Positions 40,573 through 49,127 of a DNA stretch of 64,000 bases are shown here, piece by piece. Made by a program: the position numbers and the translations under genes. The notes beneath the pieces were generated by a model. That model saw only the letters and a program-made list of their open reading frames with translations, was not told the origin of the DNA and did no database searches. Source of the DNA: Candidatus Caenarcanales bacterium (GTDB taxonomy: Bacteria > Cyanobacteriota > Vampirovibrionia > 2-02-FULL-35-15); the NCBI GenBank assembly GCA_020050435.1, contig JAGVKQ010000027.1:1-64000 (forward strand), in the 5' to 3' direction. Each line of letters begins with the position of its first letter. Position 1 is the stretch's first letter.

Positions 40573-40589
40573 CAAGACATACATGTCTT
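40573..40589. promoter_or_regulatory. Operator-like dyad AAGACAT-ac-ATGTCTT
   Basis: A perfect 7-bp inverted repeat lies between the divergent ftsE and the Lys-rich protein gene, followed by TATATTAT. It shares the AAGAC/GTCTT ends of the dyad at 17441, with wider spacing. A regulatory role is inferred from its position only. Confidence 0.35.
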
Positions 40590-40615
40590 ATATTATTGAG
40601 AGAAAAATAAAATAA

Positions 40616-41899
40616 ATGGAAGCAGACAAAAAAGAACAAATATTTTTTTACATAAAACTTCTTTTATGTACTTCCCTTATTGGTGTATGGATTGGTTGTT
40701 TAACAATGTTTCCTGAGTCGAAGAATTATAAAGTAAAAAAAATAGTAAAGAAAATTCAAGAAATTGAGACTCCTAAAAAAGAGGTAGGGGCAGGTTTAAA
40801 ACCTGCCGGTACAGAGATCCAATATGGAGATATTAAATTAGATTCAAGTAAAATTGTTTTAAGTACAAAAAAAACTGAAAAAAAAGAAGAACCTAAGCTA
40901 GTTGTTAAAAAGCAAGAAAATCTAATCGTCAAAAAAAATATAGAGGTGGGGGTAAAGCCTACTATTGCAAAGCCTCTACAAGTTGCTAAAATTGCTGAGA
41001 CTAAAGTTCAAATTAAAAAACAGCCAGTACAGACCAAAATAGCAAATTCTCCAAAGACTAATATTAAACAAGCAAAACCAATTAAGCTCCCATCTCAGGC
41101 ATTACCAGTGAAAAGTGAGACAAGTAAAGAAATACATTTGGCTAATAAACAAGAAGTGAAAAATGCACTTAAAAACGGCTGGCAGGGAGAAAAAATAGTT
41201 AAGGATATAAAAGAAAAACTAAGTAAGCCAGATCAAAAGGTTGCCGTAACTCAGAAACAAGAAACTCAAAAGCAGGAAACGCAAAAGCCGGAAGTTCAAA
41301 AACAAGAAAATAAAAATGAAGTTGTTAAAGATGTTAAGAATGCTGAAGTGAAGCCCCCAGAAAAAATTGCTGAAGAACCAAGTGTTAAAAATGACATTGC
41401 AGAACTTAATTTTGTAAATTTAGATTTCCCCTCAGTTGCTGGAGCTACAAGAAAAGCTCTTGAGTCAAATAAAGAGCCTGTTAAGAATAAAGAAGTTGAA
41501 AACTCTGATTCTCCCTCTCAACTTCGACATAAAGTCCCTGTAGAAAAAAATGTGCCAGCCTCAATGCAGTCAAAGCCAACAAACCTTGCTAAACAAGAGG
41601 AGTGGGTGCCACGATATTTAGTTGCTGAAAAGAAACATCTAGAACAAAAGTTAGATAATCTTACTGACGATTTAGAAAAAATATCAAATCAAATAGAAGT
41701 TACCGGTTTTGTAGATAATCAAAATGGTCAAAAATCAGTAATTATAAGAAATACCACTAGTAACAAAGTTGAAATTTTAAATAAAGGTGAAAAATATCAA
41801 GGAGTACTTAGAGTCTTAGATGTAAATAATGATGAAGTTGTATTAGGAAATGAAGAGTTGAAAAAAACTTATGTTAAAAGAATAGCTCCTGTAGAGTAG
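40616..41899 (+). CDS. Membrane-anchored Lys/Gln-rich protein with PilP/GspC-like C-terminus
   Basis: The 427-residue protein has one membrane segment near the N-terminus (IKLLLCTSLIGVWIGCLTMF) and then a disordered Lys/Val/Gln/Pro-rich region of about 270 residues with short repeats (QKQETQKQETQKPEVQKQE). A coiled coil (LEQKLDNLTDDLEKISNQIE) leads to a compact C-terminal domain, VTGFVDNQNGQKSVIIRNTTSNKVEILNKGEKYQGVLRVLDVNNDEVVLGNEEL. That domain looks like the PilP/GspC fold (G-x-x-x-x-G beta-turns). It may link an inner-membrane assembly to the envelope. The segment EVGAGLKPAGTE is encoded by a palindromic repeat. The 3' end overlaps the anti-sigma gene by 31 bp. Confidence 0.6.
   Translation: MEADKKEQIFFYIKLLLCTSLIGVWIGCLTMFPESKNYKVKKIVKKIQEIETPKKEVGAGLKPAGTEIQYGDIKLDSSKIVLSTKKTEKKEEPKLVVKKQENLIVKKNIEVGVKPTIAKPLQVAKIAETKVQIKKQPVQTKIANSPKTNIKQAKPIKLPSQALPVKSETSKEIHLANKQEVKNALKNGWQGEKIVKDIKEKLSKPDQKVAVTQKQETQKQETQKPEVQKQENKNEVVKDVKNAEVKPPEKIAEEPSVKNDIAELNFVNLDFPSVAGATRKALESNKEPVKNKEVENSDSPSQLRHKVPVEKNVPASMQSKPTNLAKQEEWVPRYLVAEKKHLEQKLDNLTDDLEKISNQIEVTGFVDNQNGQKSVIIRNTTSNKVEILNKGEKYQGVLRVLDVNNDEVVLGNEELKKTYVKRIAPVE
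40784..40811. repeat. Palindromic repeat in frame within the Lys-rich gene
   Basis: GTAGGGGCAGGTTT-A-AAACCTGCCGGTAC, with perfect 9-bp arms (GGCAGGTTT/AAACCTGCC, 40789-40807). It is translated as VGAGLKPAGT. The core is identical to the element at 63389 and to 10580. Confidence 0.88.
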
Positions 41900-42246
41900 G
41901 TTCTAAAAGAGTAATTAAGGACTTTTTTTTTATCCAGAAGGTCATTGTAGTTTTTACGGCACTCTTTACATTTCAGTAAATGGTCAGTAATAGCTTTATG
42001 TTTTAAAGATTGAACTTGATTATTTAGATATTCTTCTAAACCCATCCAGTATCTTTCTTCTTCAGTCAAGATGGATTCTTTTTCATCAGAAATCCTGTCA
42101 CTTAGAATCTCTTTGTGAAAAAGTGAATCTAGCTTTTTTGAGAGTTCATCCCAGAACTCATTATTGCTAATTTCATTTTTTGGTTTATAAAATTTCTTCA
42201 GTAAGTCACTAACATCTTCATACTTATCATTTTCATCGTTAGCCAT
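41869..42246 (-). CDS. Anti-sigma factor with zinc-binding (ZAS-like) motif, soluble
   Basis: The 125-residue protein directly follows the ECF sigma gene with an 8-bp overlap, the usual place for its anti-sigma factor. The zinc signature is ITDHLLKCKECRKNYNDLL (H-x3-C-x2-C). In most ZAS proteins it lies near the N-terminus; here it is close to the C-terminus, after an acidic helical region. No membrane segment is present, so it would act in the cytoplasm, perhaps as a redox-responsive switch. The last residues come from DNA shared with the 3' end of the convergent gene. Confidence 0.7.
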   Translation of the reverse strand: MANDENDKYEDVSDLLKKFYKPKNEISNNEFWDELSKKLDSLFHKEILSDRISDEKESILTEEERYWMGLEEYLNNQVQSLKHKAITDHLLKCKECRKNYNDLLDKKKVLNYSFRTYSTGAILLT

Positions 42247-42871
42247 TTAGGTTTACTGTTCTCTTCTCTTGTCTTTTATCAATATATGGACTTAGTATTT
42301 CTTGCAATCTGCCTCTTGCTCTTGCAATTCTGCTTTTAACAGTACCAAGTTCACAACCAATTGATTCAGCTATTTCCTCATAGCTTAAGCCCTGTAATTC
42401 ACGCAGGACGATGGCTGTTCTGAACTGTTCCGGTAATTGAGACATAGCTTTTTTGATTACATTGTCCAATTCTGATGCCAATGATATTTCATCAGGCTTC
42501 ATCGAAGGATCAGGGATTTCCCTAACTAAATCGGATTCACCATGATCACTTTCAATTGGGGCATCAATAGAAATGGTGGGTAATCTTCTAGGTCTTCTTC
42601 TCAACTCATCATAAAAAAGATTAACAACGATTTGATTTAACCAGGATCTAAAAGTCTTTGGATTTCTGAGTGAATGAATTCCTCTGTATACTCTGATAAA
42701 TACTTCTTGAGATAAGTCAGAGGTGTCACTCCAGTCCGGTGCGAGTTGATAAAGTAATGAGCTTACTGACCTTTGATGTTTTTTTACTAAACATTCCATT
42801 GCTTCTTTGCTACCTGCTTGGCAGGCTATTACTAGCTCTGAGTCGTCATATTGTGTTATTGTTTTGCTCAT
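42239..42871 (-). CDS. ECF-type RNA polymerase sigma factor (RpoE/SigW-like)
   Basis: The 210-residue sigma-70 family protein has region 2 (LVIACQAGSKEAMECLVKKHQ...DWSDTSDLSQEVFIRVYRGIHSLRNPKTFRSWLNQIVVNLFYDELRRR) with the usual D-L-x-Q-E-V-F-I-R-V core. An acidic linker follows, then region 4 (ISQLPEQFRTAIVLRELQGLSYEEIAESIGCELGTVKSRIARARGRLQEIL) with the helix-turn-helix. Region 3 is absent, which defines the ECF group. It is followed by a coupled anti-sigma gene. It is divergent from the STAS/SpoIIE pair, so a stress-signalling role is likely. Confidence 0.93.
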   Translation of the reverse strand: MSKTITQYDDSELVIACQAGSKEAMECLVKKHQRSVSSLLYQLAPDWSDTSDLSQEVFIRVYRGIHSLRNPKTFRSWLNQIVVNLFYDELRRRPRRLPTISIDAPIESDHGESDLVREIPDPSMKPDEISLASELDNVIKKAMSQLPEQFRTAIVLRELQGLSYEEIAESIGCELGTVKSRIARARGRLQEILSPYIDKRQEKRTVNLNG

Positions 42872-43244
42872 TTAATTTCCTCAAAAATTGTTCTTTTATC
42901 AACCAGCGAAAATCGATAGAAATTATCTTAACATCGAATTAACTATTTTTTAATATTGTAACCGTCTTGATTTACAAAGCGTTAGAATCGGCCTGAAAAG
43001 TTCCCGTTAGGCCGACAAAAGGCCGGAAATCAAAACAATTTATATAATTTTTTAATCAAGTAGTCTGACGTTGGTATATTTAAGGAATGCTTAAGAAGGT
43101 GTATAAAACTAATATAAAAGAATTATCTTTTATATAGAATGTTCAACAATTATCTTGAAGTAAGCACTTTTATGTTAGGGAAAGCCCATTTTGTGGAAAT
43201 ACTTAAGTATGGAATTGATGCTTTTCAATCAGAAAGGTTGAATT
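42872..43244. other. Intergenic region between sigma factor and STAS genes (373 bp)
   Basis: No ORF or tRNA. A G+C-richer patch near 42980-43026 contains GGCCT...AGGCC and a further GGCCGG, which could form a hairpin. AAAAGA-atta-TCTTTT is a dyad near 43119. GGAACTT on the minus strand, near 43001-43007, recalls ECF -35 elements, but the spacing to a -10 is not right. Promoters for both genes must be here. Confidence 0.4.
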
Positions 43245-43562
43245 ATGAAACTGGATGTACATGATGAAAATGACAGGCTCTTTATTAAGATAGGGGGTCA
43301 GCTCTTATATAGTGAAGCCGATCACTTTAAGGAAGAAATACTTCCTAAGATAGGTCAGCACAGTCTTGTTACTGTAGATTGCCAGGACTTAGAGTTTATT
43401 GATAGTGCAGGCACTGGCGCAATTGTTAGGCTATGGAAAGAATGCCGAATGGTTGGCGCTGAACTTGAGCTAATAAAAGTAGTTCCAGAAGTACAGAAAC
43501 TTTTACACCTAACAAGATTACATCAACTAGCAAAGGTTAGAGGGCTGGACGACGCAGCATGA
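43245..43562 (+). CDS. STAS-domain anti-sigma factor antagonist (SpoIIAA/RsbV-like)
   Basis: The 105-residue protein is a single STAS domain: LFIKIGGQLLYSEADHFKEEIL, then SLVTVDCQDLEFIDSAGTGAIVRLWKECRMVGAELELIKVVPEVQKLLHLTRL. The Ser in FIDSAGTGAIV is the phosphorylation site in such antagonists. It is translationally coupled (ATGA) to the large phosphatase/kinase downstream. The pair is a partner-switch module: phosphatase restores the antagonist, and a kinase domain inactivates it. AAAGGTTGAATTATG gives a usable ribosome site. Confidence 0.9.
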   Translation: MKLDVHDENDRLFIKIGGQLLYSEADHFKEEILPKIGQHSLVTVDCQDLEFIDSAGTGAIVRLWKECRMVGAELELIKVVPEVQKLLHLTRLHQLAKVRGLDDAA

Positions 43563-45985
43563 CACTAAATGAAAGTAAAACTTTTTCTCTTGACTTTGCA
43601 AAGCTAAGAGATGTTGACTCTTGCATTTCAGAGTTAAAAAAACTTCACACTCAGCTTGAAGAAGAGAGATCTGTTGCTCAAAAAAAAGAAAGAATGATGA
43701 CAAATAGCTTGCAAGAAAGTAAGCAAATGTCTAACCATCTTCAGCAGATTACTCATGCTCTAACAAGAGAAAGAAAACAAGCATCAGAAAAAACTGAAAG
43801 AGAAAGACTTCTTTGGAGATTGATTGAAAGAATAAATTCAACTTTTGACCTTGATCATATACTACAGGCTACAGTAGATGAACTTGGACATTATTTTAAA
43901 GTAAATCGTTGTGGAATTATAATTCCTAATTATAAAAAGAATAAAGATTTAGTCAGAGAATTTGCTATGGGTGAATGGAGCAGGACCCAGGATGTTTACT
44001 CTCAAGTTACCCTTTCTGTTCTTTATAGGACAGTTATTAAAACAATGCAGCCTTTGATAATAAATGATACGTTAACTCATGAACTAACTTCAGGACATTT
44101 AAGTGAAGACTTAAGGTCTCTTCTAATGGTCCCTCTTGTTAGGGGAAATAATGAGCTTGTAGGTGTTGTTTATCTCCATCAATGTAGAACGCAAAGAACA
44201 TGGGGTGAACATGAAACCTCAATGCTTCAGTCTGCTGCTGGTGCAATTGCAACTGCCGTAGAAAAATCAAAACTTTTTAACAGAGCAAGATCATGGGCTT
44301 CAAGAGAAAAGCTTTTAAATAGACTTACTTCAAGAATCAGAGGTACTTTAAATATCAATGTAATCCTTGAAAGAACTGTTGTTGAGCTTGGTCAGGCTTT
44401 AATGGCAAGTAGATGTTTTATTAGTATTATTGATCCAAAGACATCTAGGGAAAAAATTTCACATGAATATACTGCAAAAAATGCAACTCCTTTAGGAGTA
44501 AAAAAAGAGTTTCCTCTTATAATCAACAAACTTATAGAAAAGAATGTAGATTGTGTTGCAATTACTGATATATATAAAGAACCAAGATTAGCTAAGTTAA
44601 ACAATAAAGAAATCGAACAAATTTATCAAACAAATGCCAGATCGTTTCTTGCTGTTCCAATATCATTTCAGACAAAACTTTTTGGATGGCTTTGTTTCCA
44701 TCAATGTAACGTGCCTAGAAATTGGTCAGAAGAAGAGATTGCTTTTATACAATCTGCAGCAAGTCAGGTTGGTGTAGCCATTAACCAAGCAGAGATGGTT
44801 GAAGAACTTACTGAATATCAGACGAAGTTATCAAGAGAATTAAAACAAGCTGCTAATCTTCAATCAGTTTTATTAAGTGCAGGATCTGATACGAAAAAAA
44901 ATCTTCCCATTGCTGTTTCATATCACCCTCACCATAATGTCTCAGGAGATTTTTATTGGATTTGTGAGCTTGCTCCACATGTTGTGGGTATTTTAATCGG
45001 TGATGTTTCAGGAAAAGGTCCTGCTGCAGCACTTCTAACTGGATATATTATTGGTGAAATAAAAGGGCTTTTAGAAAATCAGGATACAGCATGGCATCCA
45101 GAAAAATTTCTTACTGCTTTAGGTGATTCAATATATGAACAGAATCAATATTCTGATTTTTATGCTACAGCTTGGTATGGAATATTTAATATTTTAGAAA
45201 ACAAAATTATTTGTAGTAATGCAGGTCATCCCTCTCCTTATTTAATGGATGGGCAAAGTATTTCAAAACTTTTAGATGATCCTGGTGCTCCGCTTGGCTT
45301 ACTCTCTACAAAAGATGTTGGCGCTTATGTTGACAAGGAATTTAAACTGAAAACTGGTGACAGGGTTATGATTTTTACTGATGGATTGACTGAACAAAGA
45401 CAGCTAGAAGGAAATTTCTTGCCAGAGTCTTGGTTAAGTGATGCTTTGAAAAATCACGATAAATATGAATTGAAAGATTTACCTGAAGAGATTATTAGGA
45501 AGTTGAATATTGCAAGTAAAGCTGCTCCGCAGGATGATGACAGGCTTGTTGTCGCCATAGAAATGCCAGAGAAGAATATAATAGAATTTTATGATGATAA
45601 GCAGGATTATTTAAATGAGAGAGTCCAGCAAATAATTGATGATGCTGTGAGTAAAGGACTTCCTTCTGCTTTTATTTCAAATGTAAAATTAGGACTAATT
45701 GAAGCTTTATATAATTCTTTTAGACATGGACTTACAAAAGAAAATAGAGAAAAGAAGCAACCCGTTTCTATTGTTTGGTGGGTGAAAGACTCTACTTTTT
45801 CATGTGCTATTAAAGATCCTGGACCAGGTTTTGATTGGCAAGATGCACTTAGAAAAAAGAGTAAAATGACTGATGTCGATATACTCTCTGAAGGTGGACG
45901 AGGCGTTCCTCTTCTTATGGAAATATTTAATAAAGTTAACTGGAATCCAGAAGGTAATGAAGTTGGTTTAGTGCTTAAGTGGTAA
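43559..45985 (+). CDS. GAF-GAF-SpoIIE phosphatase-HATPase fusion protein
   Basis: The 808-residue cytoplasmic signalling protein starts with a coiled coil (LKKLHTQLEEERSVAQKKERM). Two GAF-like sensor domains follow (about 75-245 and 250-420; each with LLMVPLVRGNNELVGVVYLHQC or FLAVPISFQTKLFGWLCFHQC). Then comes a PP2C/SpoIIE phosphatase (about 445-660) with HHNVSGDFYWICEL, GDVSGKGPAAALLTG, SNAGHPSPYLM and IFTDGLTEQR. The end is a RsbW-like HATPase kinase (about 675-805) with EALYNSFRHG (N box), KDPGPGFDWQDAL and GGRGVPLL. It probably controls the STAS protein before it and, through it, a sigma factor. Phosphatase and kinase in one chain is notable. Confidence 0.88.
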   Translation: MTLNESKTFSLDFAKLRDVDSCISELKKLHTQLEEERSVAQKKERMMTNSLQESKQMSNHLQQITHALTRERKQASEKTERERLLWRLIERINSTFDLDHILQATVDELGHYFKVNRCGIIIPNYKKNKDLVREFAMGEWSRTQDVYSQVTLSVLYRTVIKTMQPLIINDTLTHELTSGHLSEDLRSLLMVPLVRGNNELVGVVYLHQCRTQRTWGEHETSMLQSAAGAIATAVEKSKLFNRARSWASREKLLNRLTSRIRGTLNINVILERTVVELGQALMASRCFISIIDPKTSREKISHEYTAKNATPLGVKKEFPLIINKLIEKNVDCVAITDIYKEPRLAKLNNKEIEQIYQTNARSFLAVPISFQTKLFGWLCFHQCNVPRNWSEEEIAFIQSAASQVGVAINQAEMVEELTEYQTKLSRELKQAANLQSVLLSAGSDTKKNLPIAVSYHPHHNVSGDFYWICELAPHVVGILIGDVSGKGPAAALLTGYIIGEIKGLLENQDTAWHPEKFLTALGDSIYEQNQYSDFYATAWYGIFNILENKIICSNAGHPSPYLMDGQSISKLLDDPGAPLGLLSTKDVGAYVDKEFKLKTGDRVMIFTDGLTEQRQLEGNFLPESWLSDALKNHDKYELKDLPEEIIRKLNIASKAAPQDDDRLVVAIEMPEKNIIEFYDDKQDYLNERVQQIIDDAVSKGLPSAFISNVKLGLIEALYNSFRHGLTKENREKKQPVSIVWWVKDSTFSCAIKDPGPGFDWQDALRKKSKMTDVDILSEGGRGVPLLMEIFNKVNWNPEGNEVGLVLKW

Positions 45986-46004
45986 ATCGTGTTAAATTTA
46001 TAAT

Positions 46005-47390
46005 GTGAATTTAACTGATCTACAAAACAAGCGTGTCTTAGTACTTGGTGCGGGAAAATCAGGTGTTGCTTCCTGTCGATTCCTTGTAGGTAAAGCTAAG
46101 GAAGTCTTTCTAAGTGAATCAAAAATTGTCTCTGAAATCTTAAAAGAAGAGATTGGAAGGCTTCAAGAAAAAGGATTGAAATTTGAAGAGGGGAATAACT
46201 CTGAAGAGTTTTTAGATAGTGCAGACCTTGTAATTATTAGTCCAGGAATAAGCCCTAGTTCAGAAATAGTAAAAAAACTGTCTGCTAAGAATATTCCTAT
46301 AATCTCTGAGGTAGAGCTTGCTAGTTATTTTATAAAAACCCCTATTATTGCAGTGACTGGTACTAATGGAAAAACCACTACTACTACTTTAATTGCTCAT
46401 TTGATTAATTCTACTGATACTAAAAAAGCAATTGCATGTGGGAATATTGGTTTGCCAATGATAGAGGTTTTGAATAGAAATCTTAATGTAGATTACTGTG
46501 TTCTTGAAATAAGTTCTTATCAAATGTTTTATAGTCCTACTTTGTCTCCTTATATTGCTGTCTTCCTAAATCTTACTCCTGATCATTTGGAGTGGCATGA
46601 AGGCTTAGAGAATTATATGGCTGCCAAGAAAAAACTTTTCCATCAACAGAAATTTAATTCTTATTCGATTTTAAATTATCTTGATCCTGTCGTGAAAGAT
46701 ATAAAAACTGCAGGGAAATTAATATATTTTTCCAGCTTTTTAAAATCAAGGTCAGACCTTGAAGGATTTGAAAATTTTTCTTTCTTTGATGGCGAATCAT
46801 TGAATATTAAATATGAAAATAAAATTTCAAGAATTATCGATAAAAGTGATCTTAAGATTCTAGGATTACATAATATTGAAAATGCTTTAGCAAGTATTTC
46901 TGTCTTGAAAATTCTAGGAATCAAAGATATATTGCTGAGTTCGGGATTGAAAAGCTTTATGGGTGTTGAACATAGGATTGAATTTGTTGATGAAATTAAA
47001 GGAATAAAATTCTATAATGACTCAAAAGCTACAAATCCTGAAGCTACTATAAAAGCTGTGGAAGCGTTTGATTCAGATAGGAAAATTACACTTATTTTAG
47101 GTGGGAGAGATAAAAATACTGACATTTCTGAGATGGTAGATCTGATAAAGAAAAAAGTTGGTGAAGTTATTCTTTTGGGTGAGGCAAAAGACAGATTTAG
47201 GTCTGAACTTGAAAAAAAATCATACAATAAAATAAAAGAAGTAAAAGATTTAGATGAAGCTATAATTAAATCATTACAATCTGGCGCAGAAATTGTTTTA
47301 TTTTCCCCAGCTTGTGCAAGTTTTGATATGTTTAAAAATTATGAGGAAAGAGGAAGAACTTTTAAAACAATTATCAAAGGGCTTAAATAG
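46005..47390 (+). CDS. murD: UDP-N-acetylmuramoylalanine--D-glutamate ligase (MurD)
   Basis: The 461-residue Mur ligase adds D-Glu to UDP-MurNAc-L-Ala. The N-terminal Rossmann part is NKRVLVLGAGKSGVASCRFLV. The ATP loop is IIAVTGTNGKTTTTTLIAHL. SSYQMFYSPTLSPYIAVFLNLTPDHLEWHEG, FYNDSKATNPEATIKAVEAF and ILGGRDKNTDISE are the MurD-specific segments. It starts with GTG at 46005. TATAAT lies directly against this codon, so either it is not a promoter or the start is different. It is followed by ftsW with a 50-bp overlap, an order typical of division and wall clusters. Confidence 0.94.
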   Translation: MNLTDLQNKRVLVLGAGKSGVASCRFLVGKAKEVFLSESKIVSEILKEEIGRLQEKGLKFEEGNNSEEFLDSADLVIISPGISPSSEIVKKLSAKNIPIISEVELASYFIKTPIIAVTGTNGKTTTTTLIAHLINSTDTKKAIACGNIGLPMIEVLNRNLNVDYCVLEISSYQMFYSPTLSPYIAVFLNLTPDHLEWHEGLENYMAAKKKLFHQQKFNSYSILNYLDPVVKDIKTAGKLIYFSSFLKSRSDLEGFENFSFFDGESLNIKYENKISRIIDKSDLKILGLHNIENALASISVLKILGIKDILLSSGLKSFMGVEHRIEFVDEIKGIKFYNDSKATNPEATIKAVEAFDSDRKITLILGGRDKNTDISEMVDLIKKKVGEVILLGEAKDRFRSELEKKSYNKIKEVKDLDEAIIKSLQSGAEIVLFSPACASFDMFKNYEERGRTFKTIIKGLK

Positions 47391-48495
47391 CCTGAATAAA
47401 GTTGATGGTTTTTTTTTGCAACTCACTTTAGCTCTTTGTATTTTAGGATTAGTCTTTGCATTTAGCAGCTCTATTTATGAATCACATAGACTTACGAATA
47501 ATTTTTGGTCTTTAGGGCTAAAACAACTTTTTGCTTTTTCTATTGGCTCTTTTCTTTTATTTACTCTTTGGAAAATAAATTATAAATTTTTATTTGGAAT
47601 AACATGGCAGTTTGCAATAACCATGTTTGTTTTTATGTTATTGCTCTTCACCCCAATTGGTGTTACTAGCGGTGGTTCAAGTCGCTGGATTGACTTGGGA
47701 TTCTTTCAGATTCAACCTGCAGAAATCACAAAACTTGCAGTTGTTTTATTAATATCAAAATTCTTAACTCAATATAAATGGACTGATTTTAAAAAATACT
47801 ACTATCTTATTTTTTCTTTTATTCTTATTGGTTTGGTTCTAGGACAGCCAGACTTAGGTTCGGCAGGAATACTTATAATAATGACGTTAGTTTTACTTTT
47901 TTTATTTGGCTATCCTATATGGATACTGCTTCCTGGATGTGCTTTGGCTATTTGTGGAGTGATTTATAAAATCACCTCGACTCCATATCAAATGAGTAGA
48001 ATTAATTTTTGGCTTAGACCAGAACTTGATCCTCAGGGGCAGGGGTATAATCTTATTCAGGCAAAATATGCATTTGGTCTGGGTGGATTTTTTGGTGCTG
48101 GTCTTGGGAATTCTATACAAAAAGAAGTCGGGCATCTTCCCATTCCTCATGCAGACTTTATTTTTGCAGTAATTTCAGAAGAAATGGGTTTCCTTGGTGC
48201 TACTGCAATTTTAATTTTATACTTAGCCTGGATTTTAAGAGCAATTTATTTAGTTAACCAAGTTCAGGATAAATATGGAAGAATTTTAGGTAGTGGAATT
48301 GTTTATTTGATTACATTTCAGGCAGTAATAAATCTTACTGTAGCCAGTGGTCTAATACCTGTTACTGGAGTGACATTACCATTTTTTAGCTGTGGAGGAA
48401 CATCACTTATGGTTACCTTAGCAATGGTTGGGATACTGTTTAATATACTAAGTGAAAGTAATCAAAAAGAATTACAAAGAAAAACTTCTCCTTAA
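47341..48495 (+). CDS. ftsW: Peptidoglycan polymerase FtsW (SEDS family)
   Basis: The track ORF starts at 47293, inside murD. ATG 47341 (MRKEEELLKQLSKGLNSL) still overlaps by 50 bp but gives a sensible cytoplasmic start before the first membrane segment; TTG 47416 is another candidate. The SEDS protein of about 384 residues has ten or so membrane segments, including RWIDLGFFQIQPAEITKLAVVLLISKFL, GLVLGQPDLGSAGILIIMTL, the long loop YQMSRINFWLRPELDPQGQGYNLIQAKYAFG, and LPIPHADFIFAVISEEMGFLGA. FFSCGGTSLMVTLAMVGILFNI closes it. FtsW polymerises glycan strands with its PBP partner at the division site. Confidence 0.9.
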   Translation: MRKEEELLKQLSKGLNSLNKVDGFFLQLTLALCILGLVFAFSSSIYESHRLTNNFWSLGLKQLFAFSIGSFLLFTLWKINYKFLFGITWQFAITMFVFMLLLFTPIGVTSGGSSRWIDLGFFQIQPAEITKLAVVLLISKFLTQYKWTDFKKYYYLIFSFILIGLVLGQPDLGSAGILIIMTLVLLFLFGYPIWILLPGCALAICGVIYKITSTPYQMSRINFWLRPELDPQGQGYNLIQAKYAFGLGGFFGAGLGNSIQKEVGHLPIPHADFIFAVISEEMGFLGATAILILYLAWILRAIYLVNQVQDKYGRILGSGIVYLITFQAVINLTVASGLIPVTGVTLPFFSCGGTSLMVTLAMVGILFNILSESNQKELQRKTSP

Positions 48496-48532
48496 TGTTC
48501 TTCTTGAAACTTTAGTCTTGTAACTTGAAACT
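48496..48532. repeat. Dispersed repeat TTGAAACTTTAGTCTTG, copy 2
   Basis: TGTTCTTCTTGAAACTTTAG then TCTTGTAACTTGAAACT matches 21851-21888 with one base less and two changes. It fills the 39-bp gap between the convergent ftsW and fabZ genes. Confidence 0.75.
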
Positions 48533-48534
48533 TC

Positions 48535-49005
48535 CTAGACCGATCTACCTGTAGGATTAGGAGCAATAGCAAATAAAACTTCTGCTTCACAGGCTAAAAT
48601 GCCATCTACTGTAGCTGTACCTTTAAATTTACCTATCGGTCCTTTTATTTTTAAAAGTTCTACTTGGAGTATTAATTTATCTCCAGGAACTACTGGTTTT
48701 TTAAATCTAACACCATCTATTCCAGCAAAAAGTCCAATCATTCCTTTATACTCTTCTTTGCATAACATTGTTATGCAGCCTAATTGAGCTAAAGCTTCGA
48801 CAATAAGCACTCCTGGCATAATAGGATTTCCAGGGAAGTGACCTTGAAAAAATGGTTCATTACTCGTTAGATTTTTAAATCCAATACCTTTAATCCCTGG
48901 ATCTATGAAAGTCACCCTATCTACTAATAAAAAGGGGTATCTATGAGGGATTATTTCTCTAATTTTGTTTATATCAAAAACTGTTTCTAATGTTTCTGTA
49001 GTCAT
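48535..49005 (-). CDS. fabZ: 3-hydroxyacyl-[ACP] dehydratase FabZ
   Basis: The 156-residue hot-dog-fold enzyme dehydrates beta-hydroxyacyl-ACP in fatty acid synthesis. [23 protein letters not shown] begins it. The catalytic His and Glu are in [50 protein letters not shown] is the usual FabZ middle. Length and start fit the family. It is transcribed alone, convergent with ftsW and divergent from the DUF212 gene. Confidence 0.95.
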   Translation of the reverse strand: MTTETLETVFDINKIREIIPHRYPFLLVDRVTFIDPGIKGIGFKNLTSNEPFFQGHFPGNPIMPGVLIVEALAQLGCITMLCKEEYKGMIGLFAGIDGVRFKKPVVPGDKLILQVELLKIKGPIGKFKGTATVDGILACEAEVLFAIAPNPTGRSV

Positions 49006-49099
49006 AGTAAAAATATTTTAACATAGGCAGTGAATTTGGGTTTATTATCAGGTATGACATAAGATCGGCTCATTACTTCTTTCAAAACGTCATATCAAT

Positions 49100-49116
49100 C
49101 CTATAATAATTATAGG
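49100..49116 (+). promoter_or_regulatory. Dyad-embedded -10 upstream of the DUF212 gene
   Basis: CCTATA-ataat-TATAGG contains TATAAT at 49102-49107, 20 nt before the ATG. The dyad may be an operator, or chance in A+T-rich DNA. No Shine-Dalgarno is visible after it. Confidence 0.35.
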
Positions 49117-49127
49117 TATATAAAAAA

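Noticed and set aside
42980-43030. Riboswitch in the sigma/STAS intergenic region
   Set aside because: GGCCT/AGGCC pairing is short and no known riboswitch core is visible.
45999-46004. TATAAT as a murD promoter
   Set aside because: It touches the GTG start codon, so transcription would begin inside the gene; probably chance.
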